From Phoebastria nigripes (lineage: Eukaryota; Chordata; Aves; Procellariiformes; Diomedeidae): DNA of 64,000 bases. Shown piece by piece: positions 38,501 to 52,330 of this stretch (the stretch's first letter is position 1; each line of letters begins with the position of its first letter). Where the stretch lies: positions 934,885 to 998,884 of the forward strand of contig JAYKAV010001997.1 of the NCBI GenBank assembly GCA_035582835.1, in the 5' to 3' direction. The notes under the pieces were generated by a model. It did not search any database. It saw nothing but the letters and a program-made list of their open reading frames with translations, and was not told the DNA's origin. The position numbers were made by a program, and so were the translations under genes.

Positions 38501-41500
38501 TACCAGATAGGAGTACCCTGCTGTAGGTTCCTGTCTTTCTGACCTCATAGTCTGGGAACTGTGTAACTTCACAAATTGTTTGCCATTTTCATGCTTTGAG
38601 ATCTAAAGAATGTAAACTCATTAAAAAGGAAGTCTCACTTTCTTTTCTCCCATGACAGTTAGGCAGACTTCCTTACCTGCTTTCTCTGCCATCAAGACCA
38701 ACTTCAACATTTTTCTTCTCTTTCAGTCAATACTCGTAAATCCTTTTCTCCTTTCAAAAAGGAGGGAAAAAGGAGGAAAAAAAGAGGAAAAAAGTACAGT
38801 AAAGGCATTGTTAAGCTTCTTCTAGTTAAAGACAAATTACTGTATATGGCCAAGGGTATCTGGTTGTTCCCTGCGTCAGTCATAACCAGGCCTATATGAC
38901 AGAAGTGTGCAATATTTTCTAAGATGTTTTTCCTGAACTGTCTTATTTATTTTCTGAGTTGCCAATAAAATATATTATATGCTACAAAAACATGGGGGAG
39001 AATTTTGCTTTAATGAGGAAAGGATATATTTGCAGTATTTTATAACCTGTTGGTATTTACGTACTGCTTCTACCTAATGCTGTAGGGCAAAACTGAATTA
39101 TCAGAATAGCTATGGGTAGATGATAGTTACTACTGACTAAAACATTTCTTTCCTACATCAAAGTGTCTCCTGTCTATGGTGTAATATGTCACTGTTGCAA
39201 TATGTTTATCCATGTCAAACTATTGCATTACAACACAAACAGAGGCATTCTGATCTATAAAAAATATTTTGATCAGTAGTAACTAGCAGCTGCCTTTGTT
39301 CTATTTTTAAATAATTAAATAAAATATTTCAGCTGTGTTAGGTCATATGCTATGCACGTGTGCTACTGACAGGTCATGAAACTGAATCAAAATATAAAAT
39401 TGAGGAGAGAAATCATGTCCCTTTGAAATATTTATTTTAAATTTACTGTTACAGTAGATAACTGTAATATTTGGGTTTTATTCTAAATCAGAATTGAAGC
39501 AAACTTTGTAATGTGCAAATCCCCAACTAACAAAAATTCTGAGGATTTTATAAAGTATCAGTGTGACACATCTTCAAGTGTGAGTATTTGGAGACAACAC
39601 ATGTACAAGGAGAATTTCAAGAGTAGGCTTTATTAAAACTAATTTTAATGGATATAATACTGTAGAAGGATACATAAAATATGTGCTGATTATGTCATAA
39701 TATTTCAGTAGAATGTACATGCTCCCTGACTATCTTAGCATTTGTTGTTCTGAGATTGTTTGAGACTTTGAATACAAATGTACAACAGTTCAGAGGTAGA
39801 AACAGTGTCTGTGGGGAAACTTTTAATCTTGATTTTCAATACTTAATATGAATGACACCCATATATTTGCACAACAGAAAACTGAAGTTACTGGGGTTAC
39901 TACTTTTTAACTATTGTAAAGACTGTATCAGGTCATATGAAAACTAAGTAAAATTTAAGATTTCCTGTTTACATTTAACTTAACTATGTTGTTTATGAGG
40001 TTTGACAGCAGTGTTTGAAGATTATATGCAACTTAGACAACATTGTAATACATACGGAATGGAATTTTACTTTTCCATCTTGATCGTCAGTTAACTTCAA
40101 TGCACGCCACCAGATTTTGTTCAGCTGTTCATAAGCTTTTTGTAACCAAAGCAGTAAGTTTGCCACATGACCTGAGAAAAGTGAAGGTGAATGGATCGTA
40201 TTTGTGTTTGTAGTCAGCAGCTGAACACAAAGGTCGTGCAAATAGAACACATGTTGTCATCTCAGTCCTAGAAATGGTGCCACCCAGTTAGAGCTTTTTG
40301 CCACACTTTCGTTAGAAAAAAGTGCACTGTAACAGCGTTTCTCAAAATCTCAATGCTCATCAGACACCTTTCTGTAAATGTACTTGAAAACCAGAGTGAG
40401 CAGACAGATGCGTTTGCACATCTATTTGTGTGTCAAATTAGGCCACTCAAGCTTATCCTTTTAAAGGAAACATACTCTGTTTCCTTTCCATTTGAAACTC
40501 TGCTCATTTAAGAAAATCCGCTTTAATATTTTTTTTTTTCAGTACAGAATATGACCATTAAATGGTTCATATTTCTTAAATTAAAATACGTGCTTTTTTT
40601 CAATGATCCTGTAGTATGNTCATACTTCCTAATTTGCTGCTGACATCCAGCATGTCCTTGTCTTTGACCTGCTGAATCTGTTTTGGGCAGGATTGGTGGG
40701 GGTTTTTTGTTTGCTTTATTTAGTTTAAGGAGTGGTGATTTTTCCTTCTTTTCATTTCCATTTTTTTCATTGTACTATTGAAGACTGGCCTCACAGAGAT
40801 CTAAAGCTCTTTTTCTTTTTTTTCTTTTTTTCTTTTTTCTTCCTCACTTCTCTACTGTTTTGAGGGTTTTGTATGTTTTAGCATAGATTGCTAATGAAAA
40901 AGTCTGCTTTCATATTGGTTTATTTTATTCCCCCCAATCTTGCCAATAAGAATACCAATATTGCTCTTTTGAGTACAGTTCTAGAACTACATGTAGAATG
41001 GGTATATATGTACATATACTTGTCTACCCCTTACAAGTAAAGCTAAATTTCTTTTTATGTTCATCAGGTCTTGCTTTTAAAGTACTAATATTTTGAAAAT
41101 ATAACTGTTTTCAAGCTAAAAATGTTTGCACTACTTAAATATATGCGAGACCTTTGTGTTTTATTGGAGCAATGTAATTTACTTGTGAAGAGTGCATTTC
41201 GTTGTAATGTATATGCTGTTGTATTTTATAGGTTGCTTTCTCTACTGATGGCATATATTTGTTTTGTCAGTGATAGGAAGAAGTTAGTATCAGCAAGCTT
41301 TATTACTGGTATTCATAGCTGATAATTATACACTTCTGTTCACATTGCCATATTACATATTTGCATAGTAAAAATATATACGTGTAAACACAGTAGTAGT
41401 TCTTCATATTTCCCTCCTGGCAAACAATAGTATTTTTGTTCTGCTGAGTATGTTAATGTGTAAAAAGATATGCAAGTCCCAAGTAGGTGTTTAAATTATG

Positions 41501-44500
41501 GGTGTGAACAAATGGCAGATAGACTTAAAAAAAAAAAAAAAGGAGGAGGGGAGGGGAAAGAAAAAAGAAAAAAACCCAACAAACTTCTTCAGGGAGTTAC
41601 CTTTGATTTTTATAATTCTTTATGCAGACCCTTGCTTACACAATTCTTGCTTTTGAAATTGTTTTGGGCATGTATGTTGAGTTAGTGTAGCATCAGTTTC
41701 AGGTGTCTGTATTTTTTGGGGAAGAGGAGAGAGAATGTTCTGAGGTCTACTCAGGTAAAAATGATTACAATTCTTATATATACACACACATGCTTTGTGC
41801 TTTTTGGCCATTTGTGAATCATGGTTGAGCTGAGGTGTGGGGGTGTTAGGTTGTGCTGTAAACTAGACCCCTGAATACATATGGGTCAAAATAATCTTCT
41901 TGTTTCAGATGTTTGAGGGAATACTGGTCTTGCTTTGATTTTTGCACTTTTCTGTGTCTAAACTTTGCTCTACCCCACTTGCTACCTGTCCATCCAAATA
42001 ACTATTGCTGTTTTGTAATGCCTTTTGTTGGCACTAACTTTGAAATCATTTGATAGAAGAGATAAGAATGATAAAGGAGGTATTATTACTAAGGAAGTAT
42101 AGCAGACCTAGTCCTGTTGCCAGTTTGATTTGACCTTGCCACTGGAGTCTCTAGTCATAACTTGTAATTGATATCAATGATGATCTTAAGAACTATGTGA
42201 GAGGAAATTCTCATTCCCAGTAAGTTCAGGACAGGTCAAAAGTGGGCCAGCTTTGCTATTTTCTAGCAAATCTCATGCCAAATACCAATTGCTGAATTGG
42301 TTTAAGTGGTTGATCTTGGTGAAAGCCATGAGGTGTAACAGTGCAAGGAGTTTCACTCAATATAAAACCAATGAACATTGTTTCTTGGAATGTTGATTGT
42401 AACATGAAAATTATGAGAATAGGTAACTGTAATCTTAAAAATTCTTCACTGAGTGAGTGTTCATGTCCAGGAGCTGATTAGGATTTCTCAAGTTCAAAAA
42501 ACCATAGAGCACTTAGGAAGAGAAAATTAATAAAAAGAGAAAATGAATTCAGAAATCTCTTAAAGCAAAAACAGTAGTTATAGATCTGGAACTGGTTAAT
42601 CACTGGTGTTTGTTTCAGACATGGGAAAATAATGGTAATACCAGCACATATATACAAAGATAAAATCAAAGATCAGTTTTACACTTACTTGTAAACAGAT
42701 TGTGCTCATAAGCTTGAATATCTGCTAAAAATATGGATTGGATTTTAAAAAACTTTAAAAAGTGGATTTTAAAGTTGAGATTAAGGGGACCACTATAGGC
42801 AAGCCTGGCACTAGACACTATCAAAAAACTGCAATAATGGTAAAACTGTGCCTGATATCCAGGTTTGTTATTTCTGGAACAATATTTTTTCTCAAAACTG
42901 TTCATGTAACTTGAAATTATCTAGACAATTAAAAAAAATCAGATTATCTATTTGTGAAAGATTTAATAAAGAGATTCATATGTGGGAAGGGCATACTTCC
43001 TTAAGTTATTGGAAAGATTTCAGAATTGTTTCAAAATCATGACTCTTTTCTACAAAGAATAAGGTGAAGATAAATTCCATTTAACATCATCTTATTTCTA
43101 ATATAATACAGAAGAGAAGATGCACATACTTGAGATGGGCTCTAAGAAGGAACCAGGCTCTCTGCCATGTTTGTCATGCAGCAGAGCACTTAGGCAGTCC
43201 AGCCGGAAAAGTCTCTCCAAATGCTGTTAGGAGAGAGAATTTAAGGAATTTAGTGACATAAGATACACAAAAGAGCAGCCTGGGCTATACAAGAATCATT
43301 AAACCCTCGTTTATACTCTGAAATGTTTAAAGAGCAAGAAGTATACAACTGGATTAATTTTTTTTTTAAATTAGGAATTGAAAAGACTTACATAAAAGAG
43401 TGATTATTGTTGCAGCCTAACTGCAGTAATATAAGTGTGTGTTATAAAAGCACATAATTGAAAATATACTCAGTAGATAGTTATGAAACCAAGACAGGCA
43501 AACTGAAAACGGCAGATGTACACTGAATACGAGTACTGGGGATGTTGTTACTGGAAGGGTTCCTATTTATGACTTCAGTGAACTGCTGGAGTCCATAACT
43601 TCTATGCTCTAACTTCTCTGTGTTTCTGCTTATTTTGCTTAAAATTCTTGAAAACTAGAAATTTTATCCAGAGATTTCATTTTAAAACTATAACTAGAAA
43701 TATGTGCTTATATAGACTTTGTAAAGGTCCAGGTAGCATACATGTGCTTTTCTTAAAATTGATAGTTTTCCGATAGTTATTTCTGTGTTTAACCCAAATA
43801 TGTCCTTGAAAGTACATATTCTTAATTACATTTCACAGTTTCACATTGCACCTTTAAATGAATAAATTTATAATTTCCTTTTTGTGCTCTCTTCTTGTTC
43901 CTTAGATAATTATGCAGTTTTGTAATCTGCATATGGCCTCTTTTTTCAATTGAATAATTTGCTTCAAACAGCAAGATATTAAAATGTTGTNGCTACTATG
44001 AAAGGCTATATAATTATTGGTAACTACTTGTCTTATGATTAGTGCATTACCAGTCTGTTTTGAATGCTTTTAATACAGGTGTGTTTTGAAAGTATTCCAT
44101 TAATTTGTTTCTACAGAATTGCACTAGGGGACCTCTGAAGATGCACAGAATTATCCCACACTGTTGCTTAGCTCAGTGTGAGAACATGTCCTTCTGCTTG
44201 TGCTGCTCTGTATTTTCTGCTCCTCTTAAAAGATAGCTGACAAGAACTGTTTAAAAATAGCAGGCCAAGGGCAGGTGACAAAATGTCACACAAGCAGCAC
44301 CTGGTCCAGTGACAGCCTGGAGGGAGGAAAAAAACAAACCCAGATGTCACAGATACGATTCTATTTCTGAAGCTGGTCAAACAGCAGAATTTCAGCTTCA
44401 GCAAAGGAAAAGAGAAGGGTCCATCCAAGCATTATGCATTCAAATTTTAATCTAGTTTTTTCATAGCAGTTCCCTTTTTTCAATTACAAGTATTAGTTTA

Positions 44501-46393
44501 CAAGTATAGATTATTATATACACCTTTTCTCTTTGCAAGTAATACCTGTAATGTCATGCTTATTAATATGCTGTTAAGGAAAAAGGAATTAATGTCAATC
44601 TGGCAAGATTTCTGAAATATTTTAGCACAAGCTTATACTAACTGAAATAATAGCAGCTTTAATGTTTCTGCAGTGCCAGATTAATGTGAAAATATGTATA
44701 GGAGAATTATGTCTGTAATTAGGAAATCTGAAGTAGTTAATGATCTTTTTAAGAAGCTTTGCTCAAGGAGTTGGAAAGTAAAAATGAAAATTTTATTTAC
44801 CTTCTTACCCCCACTTCTTTCTTTAGATGCTGTTTGCTTCATAGTCTTATTGTGGCGGCACTTTTTTCTAAAAGAATGAGAAAATTATAATGTGAAGAAA
44901 ATATATATTTGCTTTTCTTAAACTGCTTGTGACGTAGTTTCAGAAGTGTACTGAAACTTCATGTTGCATCTGTTCAGAAAGAATATTAATTACAGCACAG
45001 CAGTCTCTGTGATTGGAAATAGAAGCCTTTAACTTATTGATAGGAACTAAAAATATTGGAGAAGATTGGCTTTAGTTCTACTTTGTCAAAGCTTCTTTGT
45101 TAAAACTTGGTTTTGCAGAAGTATGGAAGAGAATTTACACTACAGGAACTTAACAGTCATATTGGTTCTTCAGTATAGTGAGTGGGTCTTGAGCTCCCAT
45201 ATTTGAGTGCCAATGTAGTGAAGAAATGTAAACTGACTGCTTCCTTAGCTCCCAAACTTAACCACAAATCTAGAGATACGGAGAGCATATGAAATGGATT
45301 ACAACACTTGTAAGTAACTTAAGTTACTTACATTACTTAATTGAAATAAATTTTTAAGTGGCTATAATGATCCTTCTATATCTTTTTGCAAACAAGGACT
45401 AGTATCAATTACAGCTTTCAAATTGTTTCAGGGGGTTTAATTAAGAAAGTCCTGTTACAAAGTTTCTTCAGGGTAAGTTTTTAATACTTCAGCTCAATTA
45501 AATAGTATCTAAAACTAAAACTAATCTGAACAGTAGTAGAGTTGGCTTGTTTCTTGCTTTGACAGTAAAAGTAGATTTCAGTAGATTTCAGTGGACTATG
45601 TCTCCTTTGAAACAAAGTAAACGTGTGTGAATTTGTTCCCACCTCCAGTTCCTGAAGTCAACAGAGATCTTAAGCCAACCTTTCAATTGTTAAATCTCAC
45701 CTGAGAAAATTGGTACTATTTTGCATCTCTCTAGCATCCTGGAAACTGGCACCAGCAGAGTTCATTTGAATTTCATGGTGAACCTTCTATATATGATGGT
45801 CCCATATTACGGGTCAAGAATAAATATTTTTCAAAGTACATACGAATGTACTCCATGAGAACAACACTCCCTCCAACCCAGTATCTTATCTCAAATAGCA
45901 AGCAATAGCAGATTCTTAGAGAAGAATACAAAAACAGGGTAAGCACTGTCTCCAATGATCTGTTAACTCAAGAGCTTCTGGTGTCACAGGTAGTATGGAA
46001 AATAGCGATTTATTTTTACCAATTAAGTGGAGTTTTTGTGATGCTGTACTCATTATCTGAAGGCTACTATAAATGGCATAACTGCAGCAAGGCTGAACTT
46101 TGAGGCCTTATTTTGAAAGGGTAAATGTAATACTTTCCTAGTACAAAGCAAAGGGATGTATTAAAAAATAATTATTTCATTGTTTATTTTGTGATTTTCA
46201 GTATTTTAAGTACATAACACTAAAGGTACTACGGTGTTAAATATCTTAAACGTATATTCTTGGGAAGTTGTCTTCAGTAGATGGAAGATTCGGCTACCTG
46301 GACTGTTCATCCCCTTTAGCAACTTTTCATATTAATAAATTTAATTCAGTTTCGAAATAAAAATATTAAAAATAGCTTTTATTTACATTGCAG

Positions 46394-46450
46394 GGCGTAT
46401 GGGAATAAACTTCCATCATCCAGGAACAGACAATATTATGGCTCTTAATA
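46394..46450 (+). CDS. CPEB3: CPEB3 exon 4 (57 nt)
   Basis: The exon is bounded by TTGCAG (ending 46393) and the strong donor GTAAGT (46451). With the G carried from exon 3 it reads GRMGINFHHPGTDNIMALN, a segment conserved in CPEB2, CPEB3 and CPEB4 directly N-terminal to the microexon. It enters in phase 1 and leaves in phase 1 with a single A. No frame disruption. Its small size and exact match to the CPEB3 order make the call firm. Confidence 0.96.
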
Positions 46451-47091
46451 GTAAGTAGTTAATATCTAATGATTAATATTGTCATGTTGAATATTATTTC
46501 TTACATTTATTGTGTATGTAGCTGTATAGTGAGACATAAATATGTGTAGTAATAATAATATTTGTATGGAAATTTATGTGCACTATCTTAAAATTATTTT
46601 CATAAATCAATTATCTCTGATTTTATTGGTAGAATTGTTGATTCTTTATATTAGCTTTCTAATAGCTTTATTTGTTCCACTGGAAGCTTCATAAAACCTG
46701 CTATAGATAATATTGCAAAAACAATCTCTGTTGTTCCCTCTTTTGTGGGTGTGTATGCATGTTAAATCTGTAACTTTAACTTCTGATATCTCTCCAGATG
46801 TATTTCTTCTTGTTGGGATGAGTTGTTACAAGTTTCGCATACAATTACATTGGCTGATGGAGTTTACTTTGTTGGTTTCCCTAAAACATTATGTAGACAG
46901 GACTGGAGAGAATGTTTAGACATCTAAATGATGAGGAAAAAGTGTGGGGCTGAACTTCACTGAAAGGTTATTGCTTTTGTTTGTGTTGGAAAATAAAAAT
47001 AAATTTAAAAAATCCAGTCATGAACATATGCATTCAAAAAACCTGCCAAAATAGATCTGGAAGCTCTAGAGACAGAGTCCTATCATGTAGT

Positions 47092-47111
47092 GGGTGGGGT
47101 GGGTGTGGGGG
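47092..47111 (+). promoter_or_regulatory. Canonical G-quadruplex motif in the sense strand
   Basis: Four G-runs (GGG, GGGG, GGG, GGGGG) are separated by loops of 1, 1 and 3 nt, which satisfies the usual G3+ N1-7 definition. It is followed by a short GT tract. It lies about 640 nt downstream of exon 4 and would be in the nascent CPEB3 RNA. Confidence 0.7.
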
Positions 47112-48770
47112 TGTGTGTGTTAGGCACCACCAGCATAATGTAGAACTGAACTATGCAAATCAAAGCATAGTTTTTGCCATCTAATCCTAAGAAACGCTAA
47201 CTATTTTGAAATGTCTGGTTTTGCTTACAATGTTGTATTAGAGGTGTTAGGATTAATTTATTAACTTATCTAAAATTTTTTGCCTCTACACTGTCTGTAT
47301 AAGTTATACTGTGTATAGTTGAAAACTGCAGTTTTTTAGAGTCTTAAAATTAGTTTGTTTTTTGTGTAGTACCAAACAGAATTAAAAAATAATTTATAAA
47401 TGTGAAGAACTGAAAATTTGTAATAGACAAGATGCAAGGGTTTTAACATTTGGCTTTAAATGTGAGCTTTTGGAACTTTTAAGACTTTGATTGTGCTCTT
47501 AGTGTTTCTTAGTTCTACACTGTTAAATGATGAGGTGATATTTTGCAGAGTTTCTGTTGTCATAGCATATATGCCCCATTTTCTTATGGGCACATGAAAT
47601 TATGGGAAATCAAGTAATTAATTAAATGGAGCATCTCTCCCAGTTAAAGACTTTATTAAAAGGTGAAGCTGGTCATGTGGGTGTGCGTGTTTGTAAATAA
47701 GTTCTACACAGTACAGTCTGCTGCTGTTTGAACATGAATTCTGGTCTCAGAATGTATTTGTTGTTCTAACGTGGGCATTTCAATAAGCTGATTGCCATTG
47801 TAATATAATTGTGAAGATGGAAGATTATGATTGAATTCTGAGTTATTTTTAAAAATTGACAGTTATGGAATATATAGCAGTATTTCTTACAAAGTCTTAT
47901 AGAGATTTTTGAAGGACAGGAATGAAAAACTGATACAAAAATCTATACTATATACTGTACTGTATGAAATCAGGGTTGTTTCATTTTGGGAGAACTCACT
48001 TGTATCCTAAATGGATGAATATATTCTATTCTGATTTCTGTCATTGCTAGATAAACTTAAAAAAAAAAAAAAAAAGGTTGCCTTTTTAATGGAAATAATA
48101 TTTAAGAAAATATTTCTTCCTCCCTGTCTACTTCCTTTGAAATCTTTACAGCAGCTATATAATCTAATTGTTTATAAAAAATAATGATCCTTTGCAGCTA
48201 TAATCCTGGTGTATGGCTAAAAGATTAGTATAGCTAACTGAGGGACCTAAACAAAATATACTTATGCATTTCCAGTATTTAAAATATTATGGGGTTATTG
48301 AAATATTAACTGTTTACAGATTTACATAAACCTGGAATCATAAATATGGAATTTATGCAAAATAGNAGTGATTGTTCTTTTGAATGAAATTCAGCGCAAA
48401 TTAAAAGTCTGGATAAGTTCCCATATATTTTCCCTCTCTCCTGCATCTTTTCTCCTTCCCATTCTTTACTAGGTGAGGCCACACTATTTCTGGCCATTAC
48501 TAAGAGCCCAGAAGTTAGAATTATTGTACTGTTTTTTGCTCTTAAATCTTTGAAGAGTTGAGAATAAAAGCAAGTATTCAAGTACATAAGCTTAAAAATT
48601 ATTTTCTGTGATTTAAATCCTCTTTCGTATGCAGCTAAAACTGAGAAATTCAGAACTATGTGATTCCCGTGTGATCCATTACCTTTGCCATGGGGAAATA
48701 TACTAAGGAAAGTTAGTCCAAGAGGAAATATTCTTTCCTGTGCTGGAATGGTTGTGGTTTGGATTTAAAA

Positions 48771-48803
48771 AAATAAAATAAGTAAAATAAAATAAAATAA
48801 AAA
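48771..48803 (+). repeat. (AAAAT)n-like simple repeat
   Basis: AAAAT units with one GT interruption, about 65 nt before the 5' end of the CR1 copy. Confidence 0.85.
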
Positions 48804-48865
48804 TTCCCAAAAGAGATTTCATCCCAGTAATTTTTGGAACAATTTAGAGAACTTATGTAACTTCT

Positions 48866-49575
48866 TTGGGGGAAGAGTGGCTGGAAAGCTGCCTGGCGGA
48901 AAAGGACCTGGGGGTGCTGGTTGACAGCCGGCTGAATATGAGCCGGCAGTGTGCCCAGGTGGCCAAGAAGGCCAACGGCATCCTGGCCTGTATCAGAAAT
49001 AGTGTGGCCAGCAGGAGTAGGGAGGTGATCGTGCCCCTGTACTCGGCACTGGTGAGGCCGCACCTCGAATACTGTGTTCAGTTTTGGGCCCCTCACTACA
49101 AGAAGGACATTGAGGTGCTGGAGCGTGTCCAGAGGAGGGCAACGAAGCTGGTGAAGGGTCTGGAGAGCAAGTCTTACGAGGAACGGCTGAGGGAACTGGG
49201 ACTGTTTAGTCTGGAGAAGAGGAGGCTCAGGGGAGACCTTATCACGCTCTACAACTACCTGAAAGGAGGTTGTAGTGAGGTGGGTGTTGGTCTCTTCTGC
49301 CAAGCAACTAGCGATAGGACGAGAGGAAATGGCCTCAAGTTGCGCCAGGGGAGGTTTAGATTGGACCTTAGGAAAAATTTCTTTACTGAAAAGAGTGGTT
49401 AAGCATTGGAACAGGCTGCCCAGGGAAGTGGTGGAGTCACCATCCCTGGAAGTATTTAAAAGACGTGTAGATGAGGCGCTTAGGGACATGGTTTAGTGGG
49501 CATGGTGGTGTCGGGTTGATGGTTGGACTTGATGATCTTAGAGGTCTTTTCCAACCTTAATGATTCTATGATTCT
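48866..49575 (+). mobile_element. CR1 LINE, 5'-truncated copy with ORF2 C-terminus and 3' UTR
   Basis: An open frame from 48866 to 49402 encodes about 178 residues of the C-terminal part of CR1 reverse transcriptase. Hallmarks are [33 protein letters not shown] and [10 protein letters not shown]. The reading then shifts frame near 49390-49400 and continues with [20 protein letters not shown]. The copy ends in a 3' UTR with GGTTGGACTTGATGATCTTA and the octamer pair ATGATTCTATGATTCT at about 49575. The endonuclease and catalytic polymerase motifs are missing (5' truncation), so it is not mobile. The long open frame implies a comparatively young insertion. It is in the same orientation as CPEB3, within intron 4. 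Confidence 0.95.
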
Positions 49576-52307
49576 TTAAATCATAATACTTGTAATATCT
49601 ATATATAATTTCTGTGAAACCAAACACTGTCTGCTGAATCTGCAAATCCAGCCTTCACATTCTATTTATAGCTGTTGCTACATAAGCATTTTTCTCTTTT
49701 CCTGCGAAGACACAGTAATAATCTTTAAGATTTATTACTCAAACCTCAATTTCTCACTGACAGTGTACACAATCTTTTTAAGCTGGAAGACAACATAGGC
49801 TCATGCCAACAGCAATGCAAAACTTTACTTCACATGTTGTAGGGAGAGGGGAAGTTTTCTGAGGGGTGTTCGTCTCTTTAGCTCCTTCTCATCCTTTATG
49901 GCAACGCTTTCAACTGTACTTCAGCTGGTATTCTTATTTATTAATTACAGCCTTTTGAAACTAGGGATTTTCCTGACTGACTGTCTTGAGCTACTGTCTG
50001 TAAATGTTGAAGGGGATTGTTTGGTTTGAGGGAAGGTGTTACTTGCTTAGTTGGCAGGGCTTAGTGTAGAGCATACTACCACCATTTTGTTCATCATTGT
50101 GCAAAGCTATAAATCATCATCATCTCAAAGCACTGAGTTCTGAAATAATAAAACTAGTGAGATAGAAGAGATTACTTTTAAATGCATAGTTATTATGAAT
50201 CTCTTCTTGTCATTGATGGCAATATGCTTGTGTACATACACAAACTGTTGCACATGGGTATAAGCATGTTTATATTGTTTATATTGTAGAGGTGCTTGAA
50301 GTTCTCTATCAGAATTTGGCTTCTATTGAGGAATGCAATGTTCAAATATTCAGAGAGATCTGAGCATAATCCTAAAGAACATTTAAACAAAAGGAAGATG
50401 CAAATATTTAGATTTGAAACATTGTGCAAAGGGAAAAAGCTATAGCTTTTGTCTATACCAGCTCTAATTGAAGTTTCTCTAATTGAAATAGTGTTTTTAA
50501 TCAAGTAGTGACATCTGTTTGTTAACTTTTTAATAATGTCATTCATACTGAGCTAAACAGTAGAACAATTTTTATAAACTTTCATCTATAGCACCTTATT
50601 AAATACAACTGATACTGTAATTTCTAGGGGAAATGTGGCATAAATTGAATTATTGATTTTATTTATGTAAATTCATGTATGAACTTAAAGAGAAACCATC
50701 TATTGACGATACTTTTCGTAGATGTTAGCAATACTAATTAAAAGTTATGGTTACAATACTTAGCAAAACCTGAAAATAAATTAATTTTCTTTGCCAAAAT
50801 TAACTCAAAGGTGTCCTCCATCCCCTTCTCTTGCTAATATTCACTCCCATTTACAGTCATACATTTCTGCAGCCATTGCTTCTGTTTGGGGGACACTGGA
50901 TGTTCTCTTGAGTTAATATGTGCTCCTTTTTAATTAGCTATACAAATAGGACTAAATGATCAGCATGAATACACAGTCACCTATGTGCTAGGTAGTGTGC
51001 TATCTTTAATGCTTCTTGTGAATTCCAGAAAGCCAACAATAAACTTTAGTGGGATTAGAAGTATAGCAGGTGAAAAAGGGAGACAGGGAATAAACGAGGG
51101 TGCGTGATCTTTCTAAGGAAGCACTAAATTGTATTGCTGGGATCCCAAACAAACTTCTGTAAAATGAGTTTAGATTAAAGGTAGTTAAACCAACAAATGA
51201 GAAAAAACCCTTCATGAACTGCTGGAATTCTGTTTTTCTTAAAGCTCCTCTGTACAGTGACTTTGCACTGCTTTTGGGCTTCAAATGTTCCATCTGCTTC
51301 CAATGTTCATTCTCGTCTCATGAAAATGTGTCGTCTGTGAGGTCTGGTACTGTTTGCTCTCCATTTGACTGTCTTTTCTTCTTTTCATTAGTGTCATTTA
51401 GTTCTGTTTGTTCTGAATAAAATAATTTGAAAAATACATTAAGGCAAGGGTTTGGGGCACCTCTTTAGATGTTTGTGTAGAGATTTTGTTTTTGTTTTAT
51501 TAATATAGACAATAATTATGTGGGGAAGTTGTCATGCCATGACAGAAAGTGTAATGGCAGCAAAACAATTTCATTTTTTATTTTCATGCTTCTATTGGGT
51601 TTAAAATTGCCTTGTCTCCTTAAGAGTTATTGTACTTGGCTNTTCCTACATTCTGATGTATTATTTTCAAACACATATAGTTTTTAGATATAACCAAGTT
51701 GCTGAAATAGCATTTCATATTTAAATCTTTTGCCAATGCTATTGGTATACCTTGAAATGAACCGCTCTGAATAGAAAGTTTATTGAATTATTTTTGTCTT
51801 GCAAAATCTTGGGTTGGCAGTTTAATAGCTATTAAAAGCTTGGGTTTTGTAGTGATAATATTCTGGGAAAACGTGCAGCTAAATTTCGAGAGGCATCAAT
51901 CTCTTCTAATAGTTTGGTACCTGCCTATAGGAATTTGCTGAGCTCTTTATCCCAATTGCCAAGTTGGGTTACTAATGTGTTACTAGCTTATTAATATATA
52001 AGGAATAATATAAAGGAATGAAAGACACTGTGAGAGCTAATAAGGTTTGCAAAACTAGACCTGATTTAATTGTGAAGAGATCAGAGTTTATTTAACTGGA
52101 GGGAAAAAATTAATGATGTAAAGTGTGACATAGCAAAGGCAGCAGGATTGGTTCATAAGAGTCCCAGAGTGTGTGAACTGTCACTTTATACCTAACCTTG
52201 TCAAGTTTTTCAGAACCAGCTGTACAAACAGTTAGTATTGATGCTGCCTTGGGGGCTGTGAGGCGGGCTAGCTGATATCTCAAAGTCCCTTCTATACCTG
52301 TTTAATT

Positions 52308-52330
52308 AAAAAAAAAGGGGGGGGGGGGGG
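52308..52330 (+). repeat. A9G14 homopolymer junction
   Basis: Nine A followed by 14 G. This is a purine tract able to form triplex or G-rich structures, in AT-rich intron 4. Confidence 0.85.

Larger units (their letters stand above)
34164..46393 (+). other. CPEB3: CPEB3 intron 3 (12.2 kb)
   Basis: AT-rich intron from GTTAGG to TTGCAG. Landmarks are A22 (35420-35441), T19 (35512-35530), pyrimidine-rich stretches (about 36150-36480 and 40807-40845), a minus-strand exon-like open stretch (40071-40171), A14 (about 41527-41541) and single Ns at 36449, 40619 and 43991. No recognisable gene or recent transposon is visible elsewhere in it. Confidence 0.85.

Noticed and set aside
48713..49489. 258-codon minus-strand open frame
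   Set aside because: It is the antisense shadow of the plus-strand CR1 reverse-transcriptase segment.
17012..51642. Single N bases at 17012, 28630, 31230, 36449, 40619, 43991, 48366 and 51642
   Set aside because: Isolated ambiguous calls typical of draft assemblies; none falls in a coding exon, so they have no biological meaning.
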